Assembly (NCBI GenBank): GCA_029936425.1 | Contig: JAPYSU010000005.1 | Location: forward strand, 144,743-208,742 | Source of the DNA: Litorimonas sp. | GTDB lineage: Bacteria; Pseudomonadota; Alphaproteobacteria; Caulobacterales; Maricaulaceae | DNA: 64,000 nt | Direction of reading: 5' to 3' | Shown: piece by piece, positions 43,201-51,518 of the stretch | Layout: each line of letters opens with the position of its first letter | Position numbering within the stretch: the stretch's first letter is position 1 | Notes under the pieces: generated by a model | What the model was told of the DNA's origin: nothing | Databases searched by the model: none | The model's input: the letters and a program-made list of their open reading frames with translations, nothing else | Translations under genes and position numbers: made by a program

Positions 43201-44421
43201 TTATTCCGCCGCTTCCAGCTCCACTTCTGCGCAGGACTGATATTTCAGAAATTCTGCAATGGAATCGGCCGCTACGGCAGACGCCTTACCATCAAAAAAT
43301 TCGAAAGTTTCTTCAAATGCAAAGTTTTGTGCCGGAAGGTACTTATCATGCGTAGCCTCTGCTTCGCGTATAGTCTCAATCAAATTTTCCACACCATTTA
43401 GCACAGGTCCCGTTGTCCAGCTCATGTAAAAGGGGTTTCCGGCCCAATCGGCCTCGTGGCTATTGAGGAAAACAGTTGGACGACGACGTTCCAAAAATTC
43501 ATAAACTTGAGAGCTGACATCGCCCAAATATATATCGGCGCTGCGCGTATAAGTCATATCGACACTTTTCGTGGAGCCTAAATCAATATGAATATTAGGA
43601 GCCTCATGAAACCGCTTAGGGAGGCTCTTACGGTATTTGACACGTTTATGCTCAACAGATGTATGGAGCTTACGTTGGAATAGCATGATGTGCGGCGCAA
43701 AAATCAGATTAATATCCGGCGCATTCAAGAACGCCTCAAGTACGTCCGTCCCCATTTCATACCAAGACGATAGATGCGGATCGAAGTGAGGGTTATAAAT
43801 GACAATCGGATTGTCATTCTCGAAGAAATTCATATTTGCAGGCGTGTGAGGAACGAAATCAAATTTTGGATAGCCACAAACCGCGTAATTACCTTTGCGG
43901 ATAAGTCCTCTTTCGAGATGACGTTTTTTGAGCTTTTCTCCAGGAACTAACACAAAGTCGAAATCCCGAATCGACTCTTTTTCAGTCACAGAGCGGTCCC
44001 CTGCCCCATGGTGGGTCAAAATGAATTTGAGATGATCCAAGCCAAATTGCGATTTTAGGATCAATGATGTAGATTCCGGTACAACGAAAACATCATATTT
44101 TCTAAAAATATCCAGATTGTTTTTCAAAATTGCAATTCGGCGGGCTGGAGCAACTGCATTGGCCGCTTTCAGAACGCCCCGATCCGCTTTTCCGACTTCA
44201 AGGTCTATAAACCCGGTCTTTTTAACCAGTTCCGGTCCCAAACCAGACTTAACAAGCTGTGTTTGTTCCTCTGTCGAGGCCAAAACGTCAATATCCAGCT
44301 CCGGATACCTTAGAAGCAATTCCTTCAAGATAGGCGCCGTATGAGCAACCTGGTGAGGAACCTCATGATTATAAATAAAACCGATTTTCAGGCTGGGAAC
44401 TGCATCTGCATATTCTGCCAT
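43201..44421 (-). CDS. CDP-glycerol glycerophosphotransferase-like enzyme
   Basis: GT-B-type transferase resembling TagB/TagF teichoic acid enzymes. Seen: KIGFIYNHEVPHQVAHTAPILKELL at the N-terminus; IVIYNPHFDPHLSSWYEMG and LIFAPHIMLF in the middle; and the nucleotide-binding C-terminal stretch YTRSADIYLGDVSSQVYEFLERRRPTVFLN, equivalent to the 'DYSS.fDf' motif of the family. No membrane helix. A Gram-negative with no teichoic acid needs another acceptor. Close to a CpgD-like cytidylyltransferase, it is a good candidate to transfer phosphoglycerate from CDP-glycerate to ceramide phosphate. That assignment is inference. Confidence 0.8.
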   Translation of the reverse strand: MAEYADAVPSLKIGFIYNHEVPHQVAHTAPILKELLLRYPELDIDVLASTEEQTQLVKSGLGPELVKKTGFIDLEVGKADRGVLKAANAVAPARRIAILKNNLDIFRKYDVFVVPESTSLILKSQFGLDHLKFILTHHGAGDRSVTEKESIRDFDFVLVPGEKLKKRHLERGLIRKGNYAVCGYPKFDFVPHTPANMNFFENDNPIVIYNPHFDPHLSSWYEMGTDVLEAFLNAPDINLIFAPHIMLFQRKLHTSVEHKRVKYRKSLPKRFHEAPNIHIDLGSTKSVDMTYTRSADIYLGDVSSQVYEFLERRRPTVFLNSHEADWAGNPFYMSWTTGPVLNGVENLIETIREAEATHDKYLPAQNFAFEETFEFFDGKASAVAADSIAEFLKYQSCAEVELEAAE

Positions 44422-44509
44422 AACTCTGGGATCCCCCGTGACACTTCTGTGACTACGGTTTAAAACGAATACAGTTTCAATAAAGTTTAAAATTCAGTCT
44501 TTATTATCC

Positions 44510-45241
44510 TTAAGACAAATTTTTAACTTCAGGGTCAAAAGGCAAGAATCCTTCTCCCTTTTCCAACCAATATTGAATTTCAAAACCGCGCAATTCTGCC
44601 AATACCTCAAATTTCTTCGACGGATCTATAACTATTGGAACATTCACATAGTCCAATACCGGCAGATCCGCTTTGCTATCCGAATAGAAATAGGTATAGG
44701 CGCCTTGCGGCGCAACATCTGCAAGAAGGGCTTTGACACGATCCAGCTTTGCTTGCCCGTAACAATTTGGTGATTTGAATGTGTCTTTAAGTTTTCCGCT
44801 TTCTGTCCAGTCCAATATTGTCGAGACGTAATCGGGTATATTCAGATGATGCGCAATCGGCTCAACAATCAAATCTACGGCAGCGCTCGCCAGGACTATG
44901 TGATGTCCCTGGGATTTGTGATATTCCAAGGCCCGGCTCCCTCCCGGCCTCAAATTCTGAACCTCCTTGCGAGCAAACTCTTCTGCAATCGGCAGTAATT
45001 TAGTTCGGTTATAGCGCTGCAAACTCCATCGCATCATAGTTTTTTTAACGGCGCCTCTAGGGATTTTCCCGCGCTTATACTGCCATTGGAACATCAGTGT
45101 GCTGAGCAAAAGAGGCAGCCATAAATAGGGTCTATAGCGAACCGTGCGCCAGACAAACCTTCCCCATGTCCCTCTTTTGGTGAGAGTGTAGTCTAAATCA
45201 AATATGGCTATGATAGGTAAGTCAGTCTGTTTGGACGTCAC
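44510..45241 (-). CDS. HAD-IB family phosphatase
   Basis: Phosphoserine-phosphatase-like HAD enzyme of 243 residues. Motif I is IAIFDLDYTLTKRGTW, motif II VLASAAVDLIVEP, and motif III/IV FYSDSKADLPVLDYV with a Lys before it (YGQAKLDRV). A hydrophobic N-terminal part (PYLWLPLLLSTLMFQW) suggests membrane association, as in lipid phosphatases and acyltransferase-linked HADs. GTG start; overlaps the flippase gene by 20 bases. It may trim a phosphorylated lipid intermediate. Confidence 0.85.
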   Translation of the reverse strand: MTSKQTDLPIIAIFDLDYTLTKRGTWGRFVWRTVRYRPYLWLPLLLSTLMFQWQYKRGKIPRGAVKKTMMRWSLQRYNRTKLLPIAEEFARKEVQNLRPGGSRALEYHKSQGHHIVLASAAVDLIVEPIAHHLNIPDYVSTILDWTESGKLKDTFKSPNCYGQAKLDRVKALLADVAPQGAYTYFYSDSKADLPVLDYVNVPIVIDPSKKFEVLAELRGFEIQYWLEKGEGFLPFDPEVKNLS

Positions 45242-46604
45242 GATCTTCCAAGCCTTTCAAAACCTGCCGCGTTAAAATAACGACCAAAATCATACCGACG
45301 AAATAACCCGCGACAACCGCCAGAGCCGAACCAATCTCTCCAAAATATTGGGTAAAGATAAAAAAGGTTATGACATAAACAATCAGTCCCAAAGCCCGGG
45401 CGTAAATAGCTTTTTCCGGACGGTTGGCGGCATAAAAAACAGGAAATAACGGCGCGACAGCCGCGAAAAGAGCGGCGCCAATGACCAAAACGACTGCTAA
45501 GGGGACAACGCCGCCATATTCCGCGCCAAGCGTTCCTTCTATGATGAATGGACCAAAAACAGCGACAATTCCCGCTAAAAACATTCCGACGGCTAATGAA
45601 ACAAGGCTCGCACGGGTTACCAGACGCAATATGCGGCGTCCCTCACCTCCGCTGACGATACGTGCCAGTTCAGGATATATGACCTGATCCAGTAATTTTA
45701 CGCCTTCTGAGAGTAATTTGGCGATTTCCTCCGCCCACTTATAAATAGCCACAAATGCCGGCCCGAATGTAGCCCCGACCAAGAGTATAGGCAGTTGATT
45801 GACACCAGCCGCAAGAGTTGAGTCTATGTTGGATTTCCAGACAAAACTCCACAGTCCGGGCCTGGCCCTGAAAAAACCGTCTTCGGCCTTTAGGACGGAA
45901 CCCGCCAATCGACGCTTTAAAAGCTCCACAAATCCAAGAGCAACTTTGAACACATAACCTGACACCGAAGCGACATACCACACGCAGAGAAAACCTATCA
46001 TTCCCCACCCCATGAAATACGCGAAAATTGCTCCCAGGAGTCGTATGCCCGGCATGACGATTCCTGCGAAAGCCAAACCGTTAAATTTATCAAACAAGCG
46101 TAATATCCCGATGGGCGTCCCTGTAATCTGAAATAAAACGACAGTTGAATAAGCTATGACGAGTGGTTTGAGTGTCTCTACGTCAAATCCGCCGCCCTGT
46201 GGGGCAAGAGTGGGATAGGCGGCAACAATGAGCGCATATAGTTCGAATAATATAATCGCCCCTGCATAGGCTAATATTGCTGATAAAACATCGATTTTAA
46301 TGCCGAACTTGACCAGACCCGCTAATCTCTTCGGATCTTCATTGTGAACGTCATCAGAGCCAAAACGGATAATAGATTGCCAGCTTTGAAACGTCGCCAC
46401 CTCTGCAAAGAAGAGCATATACCCATGTAAAAAGATAATCGTCCCGAAGCTTACCTGATTATCGAGCGCTTTTGCGGTAATGAGCAAAGTCGCCAAACCC
46501 AGGACAACACCAAGCCCTCTTGCCCCCACAAGCAGGCCTGTATTAGCCGCAATCCTCTTGCCGACAGTTTTATCAGATCGAATGCCTAAATCAGGAGTTT
46601 TCAT
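45222..46604 (-). CDS. Oligosaccharide/lipid flippase family membrane protein
   Basis: Wzx/MATE-type transporter of the polysaccharide biosynthesis family with about 12 to 14 hydrophobic segments; begins GKRIAANTGLLVGARGLGVVLGLATLLITAKALDNQ and ends with several helices. Such proteins flip lipid-linked glycans across the inner membrane. Neighbours are a nucleotidyltransferase and a HAD phosphatase, overlapping both genes (14 and 20 bases). By context it may move a ceramide-derived intermediate rather than a sugar chain; the sequence does not prove this. Confidence 0.82.
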   Translation of the reverse strand: MKTPDLGIRSDKTVGKRIAANTGLLVGARGLGVVLGLATLLITAKALDNQVSFGTIIFLHGYMLFFAEVATFQSWQSIIRFGSDDVHNEDPKRLAGLVKFGIKIDVLSAILAYAGAIILFELYALIVAAYPTLAPQGGGFDVETLKPLVIAYSTVVLFQITGTPIGILRLFDKFNGLAFAGIVMPGIRLLGAIFAYFMGWGMIGFLCVWYVASVSGYVFKVALGFVELLKRRLAGSVLKAEDGFFRARPGLWSFVWKSNIDSTLAAGVNQLPILLVGATFGPAFVAIYKWAEEIAKLLSEGVKLLDQVIYPELARIVSGGEGRRILRLVTRASLVSLAVGMFLAGIVAVFGPFIIEGTLGAEYGGVVPLAVVLVIGAALFAAVAPLFPVFYAANRPEKAIYARALGLIVYVITFFIFTQYFGEIGSALAVVAGYFVGMILVVILTRQVLKGLEDRDVQTD

Positions 46605-47355
46605 CTGAAAGCTCCCTCTTTTTTAAAATCTCACTGACCAATTGGTGGTCGGAGACTTTGTCAACATCTATGGCGGCCTCGGCGAATGGAAGCAGAACGG
46701 GTTTTGCCGATATCCCTATTTTCTTACCCGCCTCATCAAAGGCGCCCTTAAGCGATAAACGACCCACCGCATATCTGAGACCCAAGCCAATTCCTATTTT
46801 TCGGGCGAGTTTAAGCGGTTGCTTCCTCAGATGTTGGGCCTCTTTCCAAAATTCGAGCGCGGCAAGACCCTTTTCATTTGAGATAAAAAACAGGTTACAT
46901 CCCGAGACCGCTTCATCGGAGAATCGTAAATAAGTTCGTTTCGTCTTGGGGTAGGCGTCTTGGATGACGGCCTCATTGGCTAAACCGACGCAAAAATCTG
47001 CTCCGCTGGCAATTGAGCCATTAACAAAGCTGGATATCATTTCAGCGCTTAATAATGGGTGGTCGCCTGTTGTCATAAGGCAAGGAAAGCTTGCATTTTT
47101 TAAAGCAATAAGAGCGCTGTCTGCAGGGCCCTTTCCGCTTTCCTTAATTGACCACCCCTCGCCTGCCTTTGGATAACCCGAAATCATATAAGGCCGGGTA
47201 AGTTCCGCCGTCTCGAGCGCCCTTTCTACCCAGTCAAGCATGGGTCGACCCAAAATCGGGGTTTCGACTTTGTACTCAACGTCGAATTCGGCGCAAAGCG
47301 GATCGACTACGCCGGCCCTCTGCCCCGCTAATACTAGTGTTGTTACCTGCTTCAT
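46591..47355 (-). CDS. cpgD: Nucleotidyltransferase, CpgD-like (phosphoglycerate cytidylyltransferase candidate)
   Basis: GT-A-fold NTP transferase. LVLAGQRAGVVDPLCAEF is an unusual glycine-poor version of the nucleotide motif; later TPILGRPMLDWVERAL, LMTTGDHPLLSAEMI (metal-binding Asp), and AAIDVDKVSDHQLVSEIL (second metal Asp). In Caulobacter the nucleotidyltransferase CpgD, near bcerS, makes CDP-glycerate from CTP and 3-phosphoglycerate for ceramide diphosphoglycerate. The position here, overlapping the bCerS candidate by 4 bases (ATGA), supports orthology, but substrate identity is inferred. Confidence 0.72.
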   Translation of the reverse strand: MKQVTTLVLAGQRAGVVDPLCAEFDVEYKVETPILGRPMLDWVERALETAELTRPYMISGYPKAGEGWSIKESGKGPADSALIALKNASFPCLMTTGDHPLLSAEMISSFVNGSIASGADFCVGLANEAVIQDAYPKTKRTYLRFSDEAVSGCNLFFISNEKGLAALEFWKEAQHLRKQPLKLARKIGIGLGLRYAVGRLSLKGAFDEAGKKIGISAKPVLLPFAEAAIDVDKVSDHQLVSEILKKRELSDENS

Positions 47356-48500
47356 GAGACGATATTTTTTTCGTACATTCTATAGGTTTTATAACGGGTT
47401 GCAGCGGCTTCCTCACAGATTCCGATCATCCCTTTATTATCTTCCAATATCCAGGACAGTTCGCAATGGGTGAAGCCCTTTTCTCGGCCCGCCGCAAACA
47501 CCGTCTCGCAAAGCTGGGCAACCAAAGCCAGACCTTTGCGCGTATTTTGATGGGCTTTCCGGAGGCCCATCAGTGGAATTCGGGCCTGTTTTACACCTGA
47601 GACCTTCAACCGCCAAACGAGTTTTGCCCATCCGAAGGGAAGAAGCTTCCCCTCCAGGCCCTCCGTCAACGCGTTTAGATCCGGAACCATCCATATATAA
47701 GCGGCCGGAATATCGTCGATATAACCAATCCAGAACCCATCTTCGAAAATAAGCGGTTTTATTTCCTTGGCCATATGTTCGATCTGATCATCACTAAAGG
47801 GTAGAAACCCCCAATTTTCTGACCAAGCGTCATTAAAAATATCCATCACCAAATCAACGTCATCCCGAAAGCTCTTCTTATCGAGCTTTCTCCACTTAAT
47901 TGATTTGTTGGATTGGGCGTATTTCAGAAGGGACTGAAGAAATTTTGATCGTGGATAACCCGCCGCCAGCTCAGCTTGATACGCATACATATCGACTGCC
48001 TTAATGAGTCCAAATGATTCGCAATAAGTTTGATAATCCGATCGGCCGAACGGCATCATCATGACCGGGGGCGTGTCGAAGCCGTCAATTAACAGACCGC
48101 ACTCTTCATTTACGCTCCATTGCGAAGGACCTACCATGCGGCTGCGTCCGGCAGTCCTCAGCCATGTTTCCGCAGAGGATAAAAGGGACTTTGCGACAGC
48201 CGGGTCGTCGAGGCAGTCAAAATAGCCAAAAAACCCAGTATTATCGTCATATTGCGCATCGTGTTTATCAAGAATAAAGGCCGCAATTCTTCCAACAACT
48301 TGATTGTCAGCAACGGCTAGAAAAATCTGACGATTCGTCGGCGCGCCGGGGTTTTTTTCAGGATTTATCTGCTGCTGCCGTTCAAACCGCAGCGGAGCCC
48401 GCCAATTTGGAGAGTTTTTATAGAGGTCATAGGGGAAAGACAAAAACCGCTTTTCGTCCGACGCAGTTGAAACCTCAATAATATCAATTTGAGTAATCAC
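47352..48500 (-). CDS. bcerS: GNAT-fold N-acyltransferase, bacterial ceramide synthase candidate (bCerS)
   Basis: Long GNAT-like protein (about 382 residues). The N-terminal half has PYDLYKNSPNWRAPLRFERQ and VGRIAAFILDKH; the C-terminal half has WSENWGFLPFSDDQIEHMAKEIKPLI, LPFGWAKLVWRLKVSGVKQARIPLMGLRKAHQN and the end motif CELSWILEDNKGM...RYKTYRMYEK. This architecture is that of the Caulobacter protein that N-acylates the long-chain base or its 3-oxo form. GTG at 48500, with TTGGGGA upstream, is preferred to TTG 48512. Genomic context (spt, cerR, kinase) agrees. Confidence 0.78.
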   Translation of the reverse strand: MITQIDIIEVSTASDEKRFLSFPYDLYKNSPNWRAPLRFERQQQINPEKNPGAPTNRQIFLAVADNQVVGRIAAFILDKHDAQYDDNTGFFGYFDCLDDPAVAKSLLSSAETWLRTAGRSRMVGPSQWSVNEECGLLIDGFDTPPVMMMPFGRSDYQTYCESFGLIKAVDMYAYQAELAAGYPRSKFLQSLLKYAQSNKSIKWRKLDKKSFRDDVDLVMDIFNDAWSENWGFLPFSDDQIEHMAKEIKPLIFEDGFWIGYIDDIPAAYIWMVPDLNALTEGLEGKLLPFGWAKLVWRLKVSGVKQARIPLMGLRKAHQNTRKGLALVAQLCETVFAAGREKGFTHCELSWILEDNKGMIGICEEAAATRYKTYRMYEKNIVS

Positions 48501-48545
48501 GAAAATCCCCAAGCTTGGAAAGCAAGTATTGGGCTTTTGTTCGGC

Positions 48546-49118
48546 TTACTTTGACAGGTCAACCAAATTGATGACGATATCTGTTCCCGTCAAAGGAACA
48601 TCAAAGCTCGTCTCTGAATATTTTGGTAGACGCAGGGCTTTTATCTCTGGGTTTCCGGATAGGCCATATGGCTCTAGGGGTTTGAAGTTCCATGCCTTTT
48701 TAAGGCGGCGGTCTCCGTCAATATCATGATAGCCAACAACCGCATAAGACCCCGGTGTGGGCACATTAATGCATAACTCTTGAGACCCTTGCTCAGCTGG
48801 AACACGGATTCTTCTTAATTTGCCACTTTTTCTGAGAAAGTTATCCTCGCCAAAAAGCTCAAGTTTTAGAATCCCTTCTTTGGTGACATTATTCACAGTG
48901 ACGCGAATTTGAAGGCCATCCTCTACACAATAATCGGATTTATCACTTTCGTAGAGTTCAAGCCCTAACTCTTTGCCGATAGCCGAAATTTCGTCATCCG
49001 GCTCTTCCTCATCATCCACTTCACGGCTTTGAGCGACCGCACTGGTTGAAAAAATCACGAATATTGTAAATATTACAAAGATTTCGGATAAAAATCTGTG
49101 AAGTAAGTTTGCTTTCAC
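48546..49118 (-). CDS. DUF2141 domain-containing exported protein
   Basis: Periplasmic protein of 190 residues. A hydrophobic N-terminal segment (IFVIFTIFVIFSTSAVAQ) acts as signal peptide, then an acidic stretch and the DUF2141 core: QIRVTVNNV..EGILKLELFGEDNF and PTPGSYAVVGYHDIDGDRRLKKAWNFKPLEPYGLSGNP. The function of this family is unknown. It is the first gene of the leftward lipid operon and divergent from lptF, so it may be involved in lipid transport or modification by context only. Confidence 0.85.
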   Translation of the reverse strand: MKANLLHRFLSEIFVIFTIFVIFSTSAVAQSREVDDEEEPDDEISAIGKELGLELYESDKSDYCVEDGLQIRVTVNNVTKEGILKLELFGEDNFLRKSGKLRRIRVPAEQGSQELCINVPTPGSYAVVGYHDIDGDRRLKKAWNFKPLEPYGLSGNPEIKALRLPKYSETSFDVPLTGTDIVINLVDLSK

Positions 49119-49157
49119 GGTCTGCCCTTATTAAGCCCTAATTTCATAGTGATGCAG

Positions 49158-49177
49158 TCGGTCTGAACACAGACTGA
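49158..49177. promoter_or_regulatory. Inverted repeat in the divergent promoter region
   Basis: TCGGTCTG (49158-49165) and CAGACTGA (49170-49177) pair at seven of eight positions around AACA. It lies in the 101-base gap between the divergent DUF2141 and lptF starts, a likely operator position. The regulator is not identifiable from sequence. Confidence 0.4.
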
Positions 49178-49219
49178 ATATGGACAGCTTACAGAAAGAG
49201 TAAAGGTCTAACTACAGAG

Positions 49220-50437
49220 ATGATGGGCAGGCTGAACCTATATCTTTTCAAACGGGCCTCCGTGAATATCGGTGGGCTGGTCGTTTTTGCATGTTGTGTC
49301 CTCCTCTTGGAGAGACTTTTGCGGATTTTTGAGATTGTATCGAATTCCTCAAATCCAGCCGCTGACGCGACCCGAATGATCTACAATCTTCTTCCGCACT
49401 ATCTCGGCATGGCAGTTCCCATGGCCTTACTACTGGGAACAATTATAACTATAGACCGGTTTTCACGCTCAAGTGAGCTTACTGCCGCCCTGGGGGCCGG
49501 TGTCTCGCTCTTTCACATGACGAAACCTTTTGTCCTGCTGGGCGCCTTCCTGGCCTGTTTGACGATTTTTATTGAAGGCTACCTCCAACCCGTAGGCCGG
49601 TATAATTATCGGCAGCTGGTCAATGTCGTAAAACAACAGAGTTTTACGGCGGCTCTTCGCGAAGGGACTTTTACAACGGTAGGCACCCGAACTTTCTTTG
49701 CCGGAACAGACCTATCCGGATCCGCCATAGGCCCCATCTTTATTTATGAATCCACAGAAGACGAGGATGGAAATCAGCTCGGATTTCGTATGACAACGGC
49801 TAATGAAGGACGTCTGGTCGTACAAGAGGATAGTAACGATCCCGTCTTGCAACTTTCCTCTGGCCGCTATTATCAAGTTGAAAATAATGAACAGTTTGAT
49901 GGTGATTTGAGCTTTAGCAGTGCGGACGTGACCGGAGCGGCTTCCGTTATTGAATACCGCGCCCGCGGCGATGATGAGAGAGAGCTCACATCGGTTGAAT
50001 TATTCAAAAACCGTAAAGGCACTTATCTCGATACGCTCACCAAAGAAACCAATAACGCCGCCTTACACTTGCGCGTTGGCCGTGCGTTTTTATTAATCCT
50101 TCTCCCCTTCATTGCAGTTCCTTTTGGCTTAAATTACGGGCGTAACCCGTCTTCTGCCGGTATTTTCATAGGTGTCGTATTCTTGGTTTCCTTGCAAAAG
50201 GCCTTGGAATTCGGACAAGGTTTAGGCGCTTCAGCTAAAATTCCGCCCTGGCTCGGTATTTGGTCCGTTATTACTGTAGTCACAATTTTTGCAGCCTATA
50301 TATTTTGGAAAAGCGCTTATAAAATGGGCCAGCCTCCACTGACATCATTTGCCATGCAAGTTGCACATTGGCAGAAAGAGGCGCGTTCTGCTGTCTCCCG
50401 TGTTCGGGGGAAACTCTCAGGGGCCGACAGTGCTTAA
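49220..50437 (+). CDS. lptF: LptF/LptG family permease (LptF-like)
   Basis: Inner-membrane permease of the YjgP/YjgQ family; canonical members extract LPS with LptB2 and LptC. About six helices: three N-terminal (including VVFACCVLLLERLLRIFEIV and MAVPMALLLGTIITIDRF) and three C-terminal (FLLILLPFIAVPFGLNYGR, IFIGVVFLVSLQKALEFG and a final one), flanking a periplasmic beta domain (~residues 130-270). Length 405. It is in a gene block with ceramide genes and not with lptD or surA, so it may be a second, specialised copy. Confidence 0.88.
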   Translation: MMGRLNLYLFKRASVNIGGLVVFACCVLLLERLLRIFEIVSNSSNPAADATRMIYNLLPHYLGMAVPMALLLGTIITIDRFSRSSELTAALGAGVSLFHMTKPFVLLGAFLACLTIFIEGYLQPVGRYNYRQLVNVVKQQSFTAALREGTFTTVGTRTFFAGTDLSGSAIGPIFIYESTEDEDGNQLGFRMTTANEGRLVVQEDSNDPVLQLSSGRYYQVENNEQFDGDLSFSSADVTGAASVIEYRARGDDERELTSVELFKNRKGTYLDTLTKETNNAALHLRVGRAFLLILLPFIAVPFGLNYGRNPSSAGIFIGVVFLVSLQKALEFGQGLGASAKIPPWLGIWSVITVVTIFAAYIFWKSAYKMGQPPLTSFAMQVAHWQKEARSAVSRVRGKLSGADSA

Positions 50438-51509
50438 ATTCGGTCTCTATCTCTCTAAAACCTTTTTGTTTACCTGGTTAGGAACCGTATTTGGTATGTT
50501 GGTTCTGATTGGCCTGCTCGACAGCCTGGCTAATGGAGCTGATATCGTTGCCAGCGGAGAAGGCTTCAAAGGTACTTTTCGTTATATGCTGTTGCGGGCC
50601 CCGGTTATTTTTGACCGAATATTTGTTTTCACGCTCGTGGTCGCTATCCTCCTGGTTTTCGTCAAGCTCATCCGACAACATGAATTAGTGGCTTTATTGG
50701 GTTTTGGAATTTCCGCGCCAAAACAAATTCTACTGCTTGCCCCTATCGTATTTGGGGCTAGCCTAGTTTCTATCACTATTATTGACTTTGCGATGGCGCC
50801 CGCTGTCCGGGCACTACAGGACTGGGGAATTGGGGAATATAAAGTCAAAAATATTACTTCCGAAAACCCCTTATGGCTTGAGGATGGACAGGATATTGTC
50901 CGCGCAACGGAAAGGATCAGCTATACACGTCTGGGAGATATACAAATCTTTGAGCGAGGGGATGCCGGAGAAGTCAAATCAGTTCTTTGGGCGAAAAGCG
51001 CAGATTATGCAGACCCGAATTGGTCACTTCATGGCGTCAGAATATTAACAGTGGCCGGATCTGATGGCGAAAAACGTAGCGCTCTTCGAGACCCCTCTCC
51101 GCGTATGTGGGAAACGAGCCAAACACCTGAGTCTATTGCCCGCCTCGCGGCGGAACCGCGCGATATTTCCATGTCCGAGATGAGAAACTTTATGATGCGA
51201 GGGAATTCAGGCTCTAAACCCCGCTTTGCCTATAGTTTTTGGCATGCTCACCGCCTGACCCGCCCATTGGCCGCTTTGATCTTGCTCTTATGCTGCGTAC
51301 CTCTCATGCAACGCACTGGAAGAGAGGATACAGGGGATAAAACCCTTATTGTCGGTATTACTATGGGATTTATCTTCCTGATTATTGACGGAGCCATGGC
51401 GACTTTTGCAACGTCCGGCGGTATCGGCGTAGCGACCGCCATAACCTTCCCACTGGCTCTATTCGGTCTGTTTGGAGCTTTTATGCTTGTCCGGACCGAA
51501 AGCCTTTAG
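50430..51509 (+). CDS. lptG: LptF/LptG family permease (LptG-like)
   Basis: Partner permease. GTG at 50430 overlaps the lptF end by 8 bases and has AGGGG seven bases upstream, giving 359 residues; the open frame extends upstream within lptF. Helices: TFLFTWLGTVFGMLVLIGLLDSLAN, YMLLRAPVIFDRIFVFTLVVAILLVFVKLI and three near the C-terminus (PLAALILLLCCVPLMQRTG, TLIVGITMGFIFLIIDGAMAT). The periplasmic domain is ~residues 130-240. No lptC or lptB gene lies nearby, so it would use a shared ATPase. Substrate uncertain: LPS or sphingolipid. Confidence 0.88.
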   Translation: MLKFGLYLSKTFLFTWLGTVFGMLVLIGLLDSLANGADIVASGEGFKGTFRYMLLRAPVIFDRIFVFTLVVAILLVFVKLIRQHELVALLGFGISAPKQILLLAPIVFGASLVSITIIDFAMAPAVRALQDWGIGEYKVKNITSENPLWLEDGQDIVRATERISYTRLGDIQIFERGDAGEVKSVLWAKSADYADPNWSLHGVRILTVAGSDGEKRSALRDPSPRMWETSQTPESIARLAAEPRDISMSEMRNFMMRGNSGSKPRFAYSFWHAHRLTRPLAALILLLCCVPLMQRTGREDTGDKTLIVGITMGFIFLIIDGAMATFATSGGIGVATAITFPLALFGLFGAFMLVRTESL

Positions 51510-51518
51510 GGTGAGCTT

